Below are positions 13,126 to 22,953 of a stretch of 64,000 nucleotides of DNA, piece after piece. Position 1 is the stretch's first letter. Each line of letters begins with the position of its first letter. Below the pieces are notes generated by a model. That model did no database searches. It saw nothing but the letters and a program-made list of their open reading frames with translations, and was not told where the DNA came from. Location of the stretch: assembly GCA_035934405.1 (NCBI GenBank), contig DASYXW010000072.1, positions 1 through 64,000 on the forward strand, given 5' to 3'. Position numbers and translations under genes: made by a program. The DNA is from DASYXW01 sp035934405. GTDB taxonomy: Bacteria > Acidobacteriota > Terriglobia > UBA7540.

Positions 13126-16100
13126 GTGGATCGACTTGTTCCAGACAGCCGGCTCTTGAAGTGGGCAGTGATAGCTGTTCTGGTCGTGGGGCTCGGCTTG
13201 GCGGTTACCCTGCCGGGTGTCCGTCCGCGTTCGGGAACAGGCCGGGTCTTTGGGCGCCGCACCGCTCAGAATCTTGCGAAGTTTCAGGCGACTGCACCCG
13301 GGGTACGGAAGCCTGCAGGTATCAAGGCGCACCTGGATGCCGTCCCCGGCTTCGCCGTTTCTCCGGGGCTCGCTCCAAGTGGATTGCCCAAGCCCCTCCT
13401 CGACGCTTGGAAAATCCCTCTTGGCTTTGCGTCCAACGAGGGGCAGACCGACCCGCGAGTACGCTTTCTCGCGAAGACGAGCGGCTATACGATGTTCTTG
13501 ACCGCGGACTCTGCGGTGTTGGAGCTGCGCAAGCCGGAAGCCAAAGCTTCGATCCTGACCCTGAAGCTTGTGGGCGCCAACCAGAACGCCCGGGTCAGTG
13601 GCGTGGACCCATTGCCGGGAAAGAGCAACTACCTGCACGGGCCGGACCCGAGCCGGTGGATCACCGGCGTCCCCAACTACGCGCGAGTGAGGTACGAGGG
13701 TGTGTATCCCGGTGTCGACCTCGTCTACTACGGGAACCAGAGGCGTCTGGAACACGATTTCGTGGTTTCGCCCGGCGCCGACGCGAGCAAGATCGAGCTT
13801 ACTGTTAAAGGCGCCGACCGCATCAAGGTTGACCGGCAGGGCGACCTTGTGATGCGCTCGGGATCGAATGTCGCGCGTCTGCTCAGGCCGGCGGTCTATC
13901 AACTCTCCAGGCAGTTCTCTACGGGCGAGCCGGGTCAGGTTCAAGCTGTGCCACGCAAGCCGGTGTCCGGCCGCTATGTGGTGAGCGGGCGCCGGGTACG
14001 TTTCCAGGTTGGCCGGTACGACCATTCAAGACCTCTGGTTATCGACCCGGTGCTGGTTTACTCGAGCTATCTCGGAGGCTCGGCTTTTGACGAGGTGAAG
14101 GGTATTGCGGTCGACTCGTCCGGAAGCGCTTACGTTACCGGAGATACTTCTTCGACAGATTTCCCCGTTGGGTCCGGGGCTTTCCACTCGACATGTACGA
14201 TCGGCGGGATGCCACCGACATGCAGTGACGTTTTTGTGACTAAGTTTAGCCCCGACGGCTCGACTTTGGTCTATTCCACCTACCTCGGTGGCAGCGAAGC
14301 GGACGTGGGAACGGCCATTGCGGTGGACTCCTCTGGTAACGCCTTCGTGACCGGATTGACGAGTTCCCCTGACTTTCCGACCCTGAACCCGTTCCAGCCC
14401 CACTGTGGCGGCTTCGTGGTGGGACCTCCGGCAAGCTGTCCTGCCGAGGATGCCTTCTTCGCGAAGTTAAATTCCACCGGTTCGATGCTGCTCTACTCGA
14501 CCTACCTGGGAGGCTCCGGCGCCGACGAGGCCAACGGAATCGCGATCGATTCGACCGGGGACGCTTACCTGACCGGTCTGACGCAATCGAGCGGGACTGA
14601 TCCATTTCCTACTTCTTCGGGCGCATTCCAAACCCAGTGTGGGACGGACGGCACCTGTAACGGTGGCTTTTCCGACGCTTTTGTGACCAAGATCAATCCG
14701 ACAGCCTCCGGCGCAGCCTCGCTCATATACTCCACGTATCTCGGCGGCAGCAACAGCGACTTCGGCAACGGGATCGCTGTCGACTCTGGAGGAAACGCCT
14801 ACGTGACCGGAAGCACGAGTTCAGTGTCTGATTTCCCGACCACCGCTGGAGCATTCCAAAGCAGTTGCAAACTCGCCGCCGGCGTCTGTAACGGCGACGC
14901 TTTTGTCACCAAGTTGAACCCCGGGGGTACTGCCCTGGTCTACTCCACGTACTTGGGCGGCAGTGGGAAGAGCCTCAGCGGTACGAGCGGGGTCGTAGGC
15001 GATTTCGGCAACGGAATCGCCGTGGATTCGAGTGGCGACGCCTATGTGGCAGGACAAACTGCTTCGCCGGATTTTCCAGTCACCTCGGGGGCATTTCAGA
15101 CCAAGTGCGGGACGGATAGCTTGTGTAATCCAGCGGGCGGTTTTAACACTTCAGACGGGTTTGTGACCAAGGTGAACCCGGCGGGATCGGCTCTGGTTTA
15201 TTCAACCTTTCTTGGCGGCAGTGGCACCGACTCCGCCAGTGGCGTCGCCCTCGGGCTCTCGGGCACCGTGTATGTGGTGGGCACCACGAGTTCGCCGGAG
15301 CGAACGGATCTGCCGTTTCCCGCCACGTCGAATGCTATCCAGAGCGCCCCGGGCGGAGCCGAAGATGTGTTTGTCAGTGAGTTCGACTCAACCGGCGCCG
15401 GACTTATCTTTTCCACCTACCTGGGAGGGAATGGCAACGATGTGGGCGAGGCCATCACGACGGACTCCTCCGGTGATGCGTTTGTCGCCGGTTCCACGGC
15501 GTCTTCCAACTTCCCCACCATGAATCCAACTTCCGGATCCTGCCTGGGCACGTGCGGCAATGGTTCCACCACGGATGCTTTCGTGGCTGAGCTCGGCACC
15601 GTCACCGGGCCTTTTGTGGCCCTTTCCCCCGCGACAGTGTTCTTCGGTTACCAGAGCGTTGGCTCGCCGAGCTCAACGATTGCGGTAACCCTGACGAACT
15701 CGGGTAGCGCGTCGGCAACGATCAGCACAATTTCATTCACTGGCCCGAACAGCACCGAGTTCGGCCAAACGAACACTTGCCCCGGCACGGTAGCCGTGGG
15801 AGCCAATTGCACGATCAATGTGACCTTTACGCCGGGAGCCGGCGGAATCCGGTCTGCCTCGCTGAGTGTCGCAGACAACGGCAGCAACAGCCCGCAGGTC
15901 GCCGCCGTGAGCGGCGTGGGATCCTTTGGGCCCACTCTGACCGTAGATTTTGACGGCAACGGCAAGGCCGACCTCGCTGTCTGGCGCGCCGACACCAGCT
16001 CGTGGTACGTGCTGCCGTCGGATGGCGGAACAGCCATCACCACCTTGCAGGGATTGCCCGGTGATGTTCCTGTTGCCGGCGACTACGACGGTGATGGGAA

Positions 16101-17487
16101 GGCCGACTACGGCGTTTGGAGGCCGTCGAACGGGACATTCTACGTCATCCTCAGCAGCAACGGCATGACCGTCACCCAGCCGTGGGGTGCGGCGGGAGAT
16201 GTGCCCGTACCGGGAGACTACGATGGCGACGGCAAGACGGATTACGCAGTCTGGCGGCCGTCAAACGGCACCTGGTATGTGATCCCGAGCGGCGGCGGCG
16301 CCAACATTACGAAGGCGTGGGGGGCGCCCGGGGATATTCCGGTGGTGGGCGACTACGACGGTGACGGCAAATCCGACTTTGCGGTTTGGCGGCCAGGCAA
16401 TGGCACATGGTACGTCATTCCGAGCAACGGTGGACCCAACATCAGCCAGCCGTGGGGCGCGGCGGGTGACATCCCGGTCGAGGGTGACTACGACGGCGAC
16501 GGCAAAGCCGACTTTGCCGTCTGGCGGCCCGACAACGGTACCTGGTACGTGATTCCGAGCGGCGGCGGAGCCAATATTACGAAGCAGTGGGGGGCGCCGG
16601 GTGACATCCCCGTAGTGGGTGACTACGACGGCGATCGCAAGAACGACGAAGCGGTGTGGCGGCCGTCGAACGGAACATGGTACATCAGCAACTCCTCCAA
16701 CGGGACGACGACGATCACGGCCTGGGGAGCATCTGGCGACCTGCCGGCGACCCACCTGGCCTTGCAGGACCGCCGGAATAAGCATATCGCTAACTTCGAC
16801 GGTGACCGGGAGACTGACGTGGCCGTCTGGCGGCCCTCGAACGGCACGTGGTATGTGATTCCCAGTTCGAAGCCCTCTTCCTCCTTGAGCCAGCAGTGGG
16901 GGGCGAGCGGCGATATCGTGGTGCCCGGCGACTACGATGGTGATGGCAAGACGGACTTTGCCGTTTGGCGGCCCTCGAACGGAACTTGGTACGTGATCCC
17001 GTCGAGCGCGCCGGCCACGTCGATCAAGCAGCAGTGGGGCGCGAGCACGGACATCCCTGTGCCCGGCGACTACGACGGCGATGGCAAAACGGACTTTGCC
17101 GTCTGGCGGCCGTCGAACGGCACGTTCTACGTGATCCTCAGCAGCACCGGCAAGAGTATGAGCCAAGCGTGGGGCGCGAGCACAGACAAGCCAATGCCGG
17201 GTGATTACGATGGCGATGGCAAAACGGACTTTGCCGTCTGGCGGCCATCGAATGGGACGTTCTACGTGATCCTCAGCAGCACCGGCAAGAGTATGAGCCA
17301 GCAGTGGGGCGTGAGCACGGACATTCCCGTGCCCAGGGACTACGACGGCGACGAGAAGACGGACTACGCGGTGTGGCGGCCGTCGAATGGGACTTGGTAC
17401 ATCCTCGACAGCAGCACGGGGAAAACCACGACGACGGTGTGGGGCGCATCGGGCGACGTGCCGGTGAACAAGCCCACGGGGCAGTAA
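13126..17487 (+). CDS. Giant secreted SBBP-repeat protein with ASH/HYDIN-like domain and 11 FG-GAP-like repeats
   Basis: 1,453 residues, GTG start with GAGAGGTG just upstream. Order: N-terminal signal/anchor (~5-30); a DUF7948-like region (~100-305, FASNEGQTDPRVRFLAK to VGRYDHSRPLVIDP); seven SBBP beta-propeller repeats (~311-812, YSTYLGGS...GIAVDSSGNAYVTG); an ASH-type immunoglobulin-like domain (~832-935); and eleven ~45-residue repeats (941 to the end) built on DYDGDGKTDFAVWRPSNGTW. The DxDxDG loops should bind calcium. Likely extracellular, in adhesion or matrix binding; no enzyme motif seen. Fills the space up to a convergent TPR gene. Confidence 0.85.
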   Translation: MDRLVPDSRLLKWAVIAVLVVGLGLAVTLPGVRPRSGTGRVFGRRTAQNLAKFQATAPGVRKPAGIKAHLDAVPGFAVSPGLAPSGLPKPLLDAWKIPLGFASNEGQTDPRVRFLAKTSGYTMFLTADSAVLELRKPEAKASILTLKLVGANQNARVSGVDPLPGKSNYLHGPDPSRWITGVPNYARVRYEGVYPGVDLVYYGNQRRLEHDFVVSPGADASKIELTVKGADRIKVDRQGDLVMRSGSNVARLLRPAVYQLSRQFSTGEPGQVQAVPRKPVSGRYVVSGRRVRFQVGRYDHSRPLVIDPVLVYSSYLGGSAFDEVKGIAVDSSGSAYVTGDTSSTDFPVGSGAFHSTCTIGGMPPTCSDVFVTKFSPDGSTLVYSTYLGGSEADVGTAIAVDSSGNAFVTGLTSSPDFPTLNPFQPHCGGFVVGPPASCPAEDAFFAKLNSTGSMLLYSTYLGGSGADEANGIAIDSTGDAYLTGLTQSSGTDPFPTSSGAFQTQCGTDGTCNGGFSDAFVTKINPTASGAASLIYSTYLGGSNSDFGNGIAVDSGGNAYVTGSTSSVSDFPTTAGAFQSSCKLAAGVCNGDAFVTKLNPGGTALVYSTYLGGSGKSLSGTSGVVGDFGNGIAVDSSGDAYVAGQTASPDFPVTSGAFQTKCGTDSLCNPAGGFNTSDGFVTKVNPAGSALVYSTFLGGSGTDSASGVALGLSGTVYVVGTTSSPERTDLPFPATSNAIQSAPGGAEDVFVSEFDSTGAGLIFSTYLGGNGNDVGEAITTDSSGDAFVAGSTASSNFPTMNPTSGSCLGTCGNGSTTDAFVAELGTVTGPFVALSPATVFFGYQSVGSPSSTIAVTLTNSGSASATISTISFTGPNSTEFGQTNTCPGTVAVGANCTINVTFTPGAGGIRSASLSVADNGSNSPQVAAVSGVGSFGPTLTVDFDGNGKADLAVWRADTSSWYVLPSDGGTAITTLQGLPGDVPVAGDYDGDGKADYGVWRPSNGTFYVILSSNGMTVTQPWGAAGDVPVPGDYDGDGKTDYAVWRPSNGTWYVIPSGGGANITKAWGAPGDIPVVGDYDGDGKSDFAVWRPGNGTWYVIPSNGGPNISQPWGAAGDIPVEGDYDGDGKADFAVWRPDNGTWYVIPSGGGANITKQWGAPGDIPVVGDYDGDRKNDEAVWRPSNGTWYISNSSNGTTTITAWGASGDLPATHLALQDRRNKHIANFDGDRETDVAVWRPSNGTWYVIPSSKPSSSLSQQWGASGDIVVPGDYDGDGKTDFAVWRPSNGTWYVIPSSAPATSIKQQWGASTDIPVPGDYDGDGKTDFAVWRPSNGTFYVILSSTGKSMSQAWGASTDKPMPGDYDGDGKTDFAVWRPSNGTFYVILSSTGKSMSQQWGVSTDIPVPRDYDGDEKTDYAVWRPSNGTWYILDSSTGKTTTTVWGASGDVPVNKPTGQ
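15946..17484 (+). repeat. Eleven tandem ~135-bp coding repeats (FG-GAP/VCBS-like)
   Basis: Each unit encodes DYDGDGKxDxAVWRPSNGTWYVI followed by a WGAxGDIPVPG turn. Unit 6 carries a 12-residue expansion. Units 9 and 10 share about 40 identical consecutive bases around the YVILSSTGKSMSQ codons, the mark of a recent duplication or conversion. Confidence 0.9.
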
Positions 17488-17518
17488 AGTCCATGGTGAG
17501 GGCCGTCAGGGAGCGGTG

Positions 17519-19810
17519 TTAGTGAGCCACTCCGTTGCGGGCCAGTTCGGCCAGCGCCTGCTTGATTTCGCCCGACTGCTGGCCCTTGGGGTCTATCTGT
17601 AAAGCGTGCTCCAGTTCGGTCCGGGCGCGCGCCGCGTTTCCCGCCTTGGCGTAGGTCATTCCGAGGTGATAGCGGTAGCTCGCATCGTTGGGCGATTTTT
17701 TCACTGCTTCTTCAAGCAGTCCTACCGCAGACTGATAGGCCCCCTTGTAGTAGTAGGCCCAGGCCAGCGTATCGGCAGCGGCGGGCGACTCCGGCATGCC
17801 GCGGCGCGCCGTCTCCGCGAGCGACAGAGCCAGGTCTACATTCAGGCCGTGCTCGAGCATGAGATAGGCCAGGTCGTTGGCCGCGGGCGGGAAATTGGGT
17901 TGAGCCTGCAAGGCCTGCTGATACCAATTCTGTGCTTTCTGCCAGTTGCCGCGGGAATCTTCCAGCACTCCGAGGAGCACATAGCTTGAAGCGTCGCGAG
18001 GGTTCTGCTGGATGGCGCGCTGGTAGGTGGCTGCCGCCTGGTCCGGCTGGCCGCGAAGCTGCAGCACCTGTCCCAGCATCTGCAGGGCGGAGACGTCGTG
18101 CGGGGCGAGGTCCACGGCTTTCTGCGCTGCCGCCTGCGCCCTGTCCCAGTCTTTGCCGACTGCCAAAACCTTGGTCAGGGTGATGTAGAAAGCGGCGTTC
18201 TGGGGCGACTTCGCGATCTGCTCCTGCACCCGGCTCTCGGCTTTCGCCGTTTCCTTCTGGTCCATGTACAGACCCACCAAGCCATCGAGCGCGTCCACGT
18301 TATTGGGGTCGCGGTCGAGCGCCTGTTCGTAGTACTTGGCCCCCTCGGCATCACGTTTCTGGGCCACGCGTAAGGCCGCCATACGGCTGTAGGCTACAGG
18401 ATTCTGGGGCGCAAGCTGGATGGCCTTCTGCAGGTCGGCCTCACCATCCTGCGGGTCGCCGCGGTCGATGCGGGCGGTCGCCCGGTCAATGTAACCTTCC
18501 GGTGACGCCGGCGAGGCATTGATCAGCGCCTCGGCGCTCTGGTTGAGCAGGTCCAGGTCGCCCTTGCGCATGGCGAGATCGACAAGCGCCCGGAGGCCCT
18601 CAACCAGGTTGGGTCTCAGGCGCGTGGCCTCGCGCCATTCCGACTCCGCCCGCTGCATGTCGCCGTCCTCATCGAAGGTCACGCCCAGATAATAGTGCGC
18701 CAGGGGATTGTCCGGCTCGGCCTTGAGGACGTCCTGGAAGGTTGTGATCGCCTGGGTGGTGTGCGCCTGGCGCTCAAGAATCTCGCCGTGGTAGAGCATG
18801 GCTTCAGAGTCTTTCGGGCTCTTCTTCAGCATCGCGTTGACGAGATTGAGCGCCTCATCCAGCTTGCCGCTCAGAATCAGCAACTGAACGTAATTCCCTT
18901 CGGTTACGGTGTCGGAGGGATGGTCGTGGTAGACCGAGGCGTACTCGGCCAGCGCCTGGTCGAGCTGGCCCATGCTGAAGTAAAAGTCACCCGGCATGCG
19001 GTAGGCCACGGGATTGCCGGGAATCGCCCGCTTCGCATCCTTCACTGCCTGCTCGGCTGCGGACACCTGTCCCTCGGCGAGATCCAGTCGCGCCAGCGCC
19101 GCCCGGGGCACGGGATTCTGCGGGTCCACGTCAATCGCCCGGCCAACCTCGGCGCCGGCCTCCGCCCAGCGGCGCTGGCTCATGTAAAAGTTCGCCAAAG
19201 CCAGCAGCGCGCCGGCGTTCTTGGGATCCAGCTCGATCGCCTTCTTGAAGTTTTCCTCGGCCTGCGCCGGCTGGCGCGCCACGTCGAACAGGGCCATGCC
19301 GAGATAGGGTTGTGGCTGGTTCGGGGCCAGGCGGATGGCATCCTGCATGGCGCCGAGCGAAGCTTCGACATTGTTCAGGGCGGCGTAGGCGTTGGCGAGC
19401 AGAATGTGAGCGTCGGCGTTCGCCGGATCTTTCTTGAGAACGCTCTCGGCAATGTCCTGGGCGTGATGATATTCCCGCGCTACCAGCAGCAGGTTGCCGA
19501 GACCGAGCTGGGCCTTGGTGTCGTCCGGATTGTCCTCCACGGCCCGCGTGAGCTCCTGGTAAGCTTCACTCCACGCTCCGATCTTCAAATAGCATTCGGC
19601 CAGGCGGTAGTGTGCGTCGCCATACTTCGAGTCGACTCGGATGGCGTTCTCATACTCGATGGCGGCTTCACGATACTTCTGTGCGGCATAGTAACGGTCG
19701 CCGCTCTCGAGGTACTGGTGCTTCAACGCATTCGGATCGCGGCTACAGGCCCCCGTGAGCAAGACCAGACCCGTAGCCAGAGCAATCGCCCGCCGGCGCG
19801 GACTTACCAT
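17519..19810 (-). CDS. TPR-repeat lipoprotein (PEP-CTERM-system PrsT-like)
   Basis: 763 residues. The N-terminus has a basic region, hydrophobic stretch and lipobox LTGAC, so Cys22 should be lipidated. The remainder is almost entirely tetratricopeptide repeats (roughly 18-20), with motifs such as AIEYENAIRVDSKYGDAHYRLA and AEENFKKAIELDPKNAGALLALA. This layout matches the TPR lipoproteins linked to exosortase/PEP-CTERM export loci, and a PEP-CTERM gene lies 4.6 kb away, but TPR lipoproteins are also common elsewhere. It acts as a scaffold at the cell envelope. Convergent with the SBBP gene (31-bp gap); divergent from the following gene. Confidence 0.82.
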   Translation of the reverse strand: MVSPRRRAIALATGLVLLTGACSRDPNALKHQYLESGDRYYAAQKYREAAIEYENAIRVDSKYGDAHYRLAECYLKIGAWSEAYQELTRAVEDNPDDTKAQLGLGNLLLVAREYHHAQDIAESVLKKDPANADAHILLANAYAALNNVEASLGAMQDAIRLAPNQPQPYLGMALFDVARQPAQAEENFKKAIELDPKNAGALLALANFYMSQRRWAEAGAEVGRAIDVDPQNPVPRAALARLDLAEGQVSAAEQAVKDAKRAIPGNPVAYRMPGDFYFSMGQLDQALAEYASVYHDHPSDTVTEGNYVQLLILSGKLDEALNLVNAMLKKSPKDSEAMLYHGEILERQAHTTQAITTFQDVLKAEPDNPLAHYYLGVTFDEDGDMQRAESEWREATRLRPNLVEGLRALVDLAMRKGDLDLLNQSAEALINASPASPEGYIDRATARIDRGDPQDGEADLQKAIQLAPQNPVAYSRMAALRVAQKRDAEGAKYYEQALDRDPNNVDALDGLVGLYMDQKETAKAESRVQEQIAKSPQNAAFYITLTKVLAVGKDWDRAQAAAQKAVDLAPHDVSALQMLGQVLQLRGQPDQAAATYQRAIQQNPRDASSYVLLGVLEDSRGNWQKAQNWYQQALQAQPNFPPAANDLAYLMLEHGLNVDLALSLAETARRGMPESPAAADTLAWAYYYKGAYQSAVGLLEEAVKKSPNDASYRYHLGMTYAKAGNAARARTELEHALQIDPKGQQSGEIKQALAELARNGVAH

Positions 19811-19998
19811 GTTTCAACCCTCCGGGATCACACCCGCAATGTTAGGTCGAAGGCAGGGTATTGTCAACTTGTTGAATATACCGACTAGGCTAGGGAAGCG
19901 CGATCCCCATGCCTCAAACTCTTCTTCTCGATGCCTGTGGCCTTCGTAGCGACGCTTCCGAGTCGGCCACCTTTTGTCGGGCTGGTGTATTAGAATGG

Positions 19999-21045
19999 AT
20001 GCGAAAAGTCATGAGGATGTCTTCGTCGTCGCGGCGAGATGTCGCGGGCCGATCGCCCGGTCGGGCCCGTTTCGCTCGTTGGGCCCTGACCTCGTTCCTG
20101 CTGTGGAGCCTCTTTTCCCTGTGCATTGCGGGGGGCTTCGCGCGGGCCGCCTCCCGTAAACCCAGGAACACGGGCCCTGAGACGCTGAAGGCGGAAGGCC
20201 AGGTCACGCGAGTTGAGGCTACCCGCCTCACCATCGTCGAGCCCAACGGCTATACGCTCATCCTGAGAGCCTTTGAGGACTACCGCGAAAAAGTAGCCAC
20301 GGGATCGAAGGTCACGGCGTGGTACGTCCCCCAGCCGGACGGTTCGAGCGCCCTCAAGTCGCTCGATTACCCGCCGGAGAATTTCTTCGTTCCCGCGGAG
20401 GAGATCCGCCGCCGCATCAAGAAGGTTATCATTCTCCCCAAGTCCGACGTGCCCGACGCGAACTCACTGTACGATGCCATCGGATTCTACCTGACAAATA
20501 CTCCGGGATGGTTCGTCGCGCCCTGGCGGCTGGCGGCCGAAATCGAGCAAAGGGCGGAGCAGAAGTCCTCGACTCTCGACGCCTTCGATCCCAAGACTGG
20601 TAAGTTCAACCTGGCGACGTATGTCCGCGGACACAGTGCGCTCGTCCCCACCATCGCCTCCGAAGCCCGGGTGGACGCCGTGCTCGATGTGCATGTTGAG
20701 TATGCGCAAGCCCACGTCAGGCGACTGATTGCCTTCTGGGACGATACCGAAGAGCCCATCTCCGGCCCTGGCATGCGCACTCTGGCCAAGCTTTCCTTCT
20801 TCCCGGACAAGGGTAGCGTCTCGGCTTCAACGGTTGAGATCGAGATGCGCGATGCCCACGGCAAGCTTCTGTGGCGCAACCGGCGTGGCTTCGCGCTGTT
20901 GGTCCGGCTTGAAGGTGCCACGAATAAGCTGCGGGACCGGCCGCTTCCGGAGTTCCTGGCAGACTCGGCGAGCGTCCAGAACTGGATGGGTGCCATGTTC
21001 GAGGGGTTATCGGGGAGCACGAACCCGATCCCGAAACGTGAGTAA
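19999..21045 (+). CDS. Exported protein of unknown function
   Basis: About 348 residues from ATG 19999 (alternatives 20011 and 20017). A TAGAAT box at 19991-19996 argues that the longer reading from 19909 is not translated. A signal/anchor helix (ALTSFLLWSLFSLCIAGGFARAA) precedes a short OB-like strand region (LKAEGQVTRVEATRLTIVEPNGYTLIL) and an alpha/beta domain with a VIILPKSDVPDANSLYDAIGFYL stretch. The later part (VDAVLDVHVEYAQAHVRRL, ...MRDAHGKLLWRNRRG) resembles outer-membrane GNA1162/DUF799-type lipoprotein domains only loosely. No lipobox. Unknown role. Confidence 0.65.
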   Translation: MRKVMRMSSSSRRDVAGRSPGRARFARWALTSFLLWSLFSLCIAGGFARAASRKPRNTGPETLKAEGQVTRVEATRLTIVEPNGYTLILRAFEDYREKVATGSKVTAWYVPQPDGSSALKSLDYPPENFFVPAEEIRRRIKKVIILPKSDVPDANSLYDAIGFYLTNTPGWFVAPWRLAAEIEQRAEQKSSTLDAFDPKTGKFNLATYVRGHSALVPTIASEARVDAVLDVHVEYAQAHVRRLIAFWDDTEEPISGPGMRTLAKLSFFPDKGSVSASTVEIEMRDAHGKLLWRNRRGFALLVRLEGATNKLRDRPLPEFLADSASVQNWMGAMFEGLSGSTNPIPKRE

Positions 21046-21215
21046 CCAGCCGGGTAAAGCCAATCCGTCCCCGGCGCCTATTGCGTACTCATCCCGGTAG
21101 GATCGGGAAGAATCCTGGCCGGCCCCTTGCGTGTATAGGCTCTGTTGGTTTACTATTACCGAGGGGGTAAGCTGATCGAGCGGAGTTCTTACGAATCCCA
21201 AAAGGAGGTAATTCG

Positions 21216-21536
21216 ATGTACAAAAAGTTGATGATACTGACCGGAGCCATGCTGATGTTTGGCACGATGGCATGGGCAAAGGTCATTACGGGTAAGGTGA
21301 GTGACAGCAAGTGCGGCGCCGCCAAGCACGACGCGGCCTGCGTAGCGAAATGCGTGGCCGCGGGAGAGAAGTACGTCCTCGTGTCGCACGGCAAGGTCTA
21401 CCAACTGGACGCCCAGGATAAGTTCGCCGATATGGGCGGCAAGATGGTGAAGGTCACCGGGACAGTGAAGGGTGATTCGATCACCGTCGCGTCAGTCTCT
21501 GAAGCGTCGATGAGCAAGATGAAGAGCAAAATGTAG
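21216..21536 (+). CDS. Small secreted protein (DUF5818-like, OB-fold-like)
   Basis: 106 residues with a textbook ribosome-binding site (AAGGAGGT) upstream. A signal peptide ends at AWA, leaving a mature domain beginning KVITGKVSDSKCGAAKH with three further Cys-containing positions (AACVAKCVA) and strands VLVSHGKVYQLD, MVKVTGTVKGDSITV. The pattern GxVSDSxCG...H...C is common in small exported acidobacterial proteins. It ends in a Lys/Met-rich tail. A strong terminator follows, so it is a single-gene unit. Confidence 0.8.
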   Translation: MYKKLMILTGAMLMFGTMAWAKVITGKVSDSKCGAAKHDAACVAKCVAAGEKYVLVSHGKVYQLDAQDKFADMGGKMVKVTGTVKGDSITVASVSEASMSKMKSKM

Positions 21537-21562
21537 TCCCAGCTGGTTCAGTAAGGTCGGAG

Positions 21563-21590
21563 AGGGCCGCCATGAAGGCGGCCCTTTTTG
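21563..21590 (+). terminator. Intrinsic terminator
   Basis: Perfect 9-pair stem AGGGCCGCC / GGCGGCCCT with loop ATGAA, followed by a T-run (CTTTTTG). It lies 27 bases after the small secreted protein gene; its complement faces the minus-strand inositol-phosphate synthase gene. Confidence 0.88.
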
Positions 21591-21627
21591 TTTCAAGTTC
21601 CCACCGGCGGGTGGCCGGCCGCTCCGC

Positions 21628-22953
21628 TCAATCGTAGTACTCCAAGCCCAGATGCGTGATGAGCGCTTCGCCCCGCAGGTGGCGCAGCGTGTTCTTGAGT
21701 TTCATGAGTTGAATGAACAGGTCGTGCTCGGGATAGAGCTGGGGCGGCACGATGGGGCTCTTGAAATAGAAAGACAGCCACTCCTGGATGCCACGCCGCG
21801 CCAGTTCCGGCGTTCGCGCCGCGAGGTCCAGGAAAAGCGCGAGATCAAGCACAATGGGCGCCGCCAGGATGGAGTCGCGGCACAAAAAGTCAATCTTGAT
21901 CTGCATGGGATACCCCAGCCACCCGAAGATGTCGAGATTGTCCCAGCCTTCTTTGTTGTCGCCGCGCGGCGGATAGTAGTTGATGCGCACCTTGTGATAG
22001 AAGTCCTTGTAGAGCTCGGGGTAGAGGGCGGGCTGCAGGATGTGTTCGAGCACCGAAAGCTTGCTCTCCTCTTTGGTGCGGAACGACTGCGGGTCGTCCA
22101 GCACTTCGCCGTCGCGATTGCCAAGGATGTTGGTCGAGAACCAGCCGCGCAGCCCGAGCAGCCGTGCCTTCAGGCCGGGCGCGATGATGGTTTTCATCAG
22201 CGTCTGCCCGGTCTTAAAATCTTTGCCGCAGATGGGCGCGTGATTCTTCACCGCCAGGCTTTCGAGCGCCGGAATGTCGGTGGTGAGGTTCGGCGCGCCG
22301 TTGGCAAAGGGAATCCCCAGTTTCAGCGCCGCGTAAGCGTAGATCATGCTGGGCGCGATCGCCGAACTGTTCGACCGCAGTCCCTTCTCGAACGCCGCGA
22401 GCGTCCGATGCACCGGCCCCGGCCGCAGGAACACTTCCGTCGAGCCGCACCAGATGACCACCAGCCGGGCAACGCCAGTTTGCTTCTGAAACCGCTGGAT
22501 GTCGTCGCAGACTTGCTCGGCGAGGTCCATCTTGGTTTTGCCCTTCTTCGCGTTTGCGGCCCGCAGGTTTTTCACAAACCGCTGCTCGAAAACTGCAGGC
22601 CAGGGGCGAATTTCTTCCAGGAAATCCTTCACACGGTCGAGCAAAGCACGGTCGAGCACACCGGCTTTGAGTGCGGCCTCGTAAGCATTGTCGGGGAAGA
22701 GGTCCCAGCCGCCAAACACCAGGTCGTCGAGTTCAGCGAGCGGAACGAAGTCCTTGATGGCCGGCGACTGCTTCGCCGTGCGTTGGCCGAGCCGGATCGT
22801 TCCCATTTGGCTGAGTGACCCGATGGGCCGCGCCAGCCCTCGGCGAATCGCTTCGACGCCAGCGATAAACGTGGTGGCCACGGCGCCCATACCGGGGATT
22901 AAGACCCCCAGCTTCCCTGCCGGCGGGGCGATACGAGCCGGTCTGCTCGACAT
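21628..22953 (-). CDS. ino1: Inositol-3-phosphate synthase
   Basis: 441 residues from ATG 22953, chosen because CGGAGG lies 7 bases upstream. A longer reading (to 23037) has no such signal. It converts glucose 6-phosphate to inositol 3-phosphate using NAD. Seen: N-terminal Rossmann motif GVLIPGMGAVATTFIAG, GSLSQMGTIRLG, CGSTEV, NGAPNLTTDIPALE, CGKDFKTGQT and the NILGNRDGEVL and RINYYPPRGDNKEGWDNLD stretches of the catalytic domain. Inositol may feed inositol phospholipids or osmolytes. Same strand as hutI, 173 bp downstream of it, so possibly read from the hut promoter. Downstream is the terminator of the convergent gene. Confidence 0.93.
   Translation of the reverse strand: MSSRPARIAPPAGKLGVLIPGMGAVATTFIAGVEAIRRGLARPIGSLSQMGTIRLGQRTAKQSPAIKDFVPLAELDDLVFGGWDLFPDNAYEAALKAGVLDRALLDRVKDFLEEIRPWPAVFEQRFVKNLRAANAKKGKTKMDLAEQVCDDIQRFQKQTGVARLVVIWCGSTEVFLRPGPVHRTLAAFEKGLRSNSSAIAPSMIYAYAALKLGIPFANGAPNLTTDIPALESLAVKNHAPICGKDFKTGQTLMKTIIAPGLKARLLGLRGWFSTNILGNRDGEVLDDPQSFRTKEESKLSVLEHILQPALYPELYKDFYHKVRINYYPPRGDNKEGWDNLDIFGWLGYPMQIKIDFLCRDSILAAPIVLDLALFLDLAARTPELARRGIQEWLSFYFKSPIVPPQLYPEHDLFIQLMKLKNTLRHLRGEALITHLGLEYYD

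Noticed and set aside
18695..19888. 397-codon plus-strand frame opposite the TPR gene
   Set aside because: Mirror of the TPR codons with no recognisable domain; the minus-strand reading has a lipobox and regular TPR motifs.
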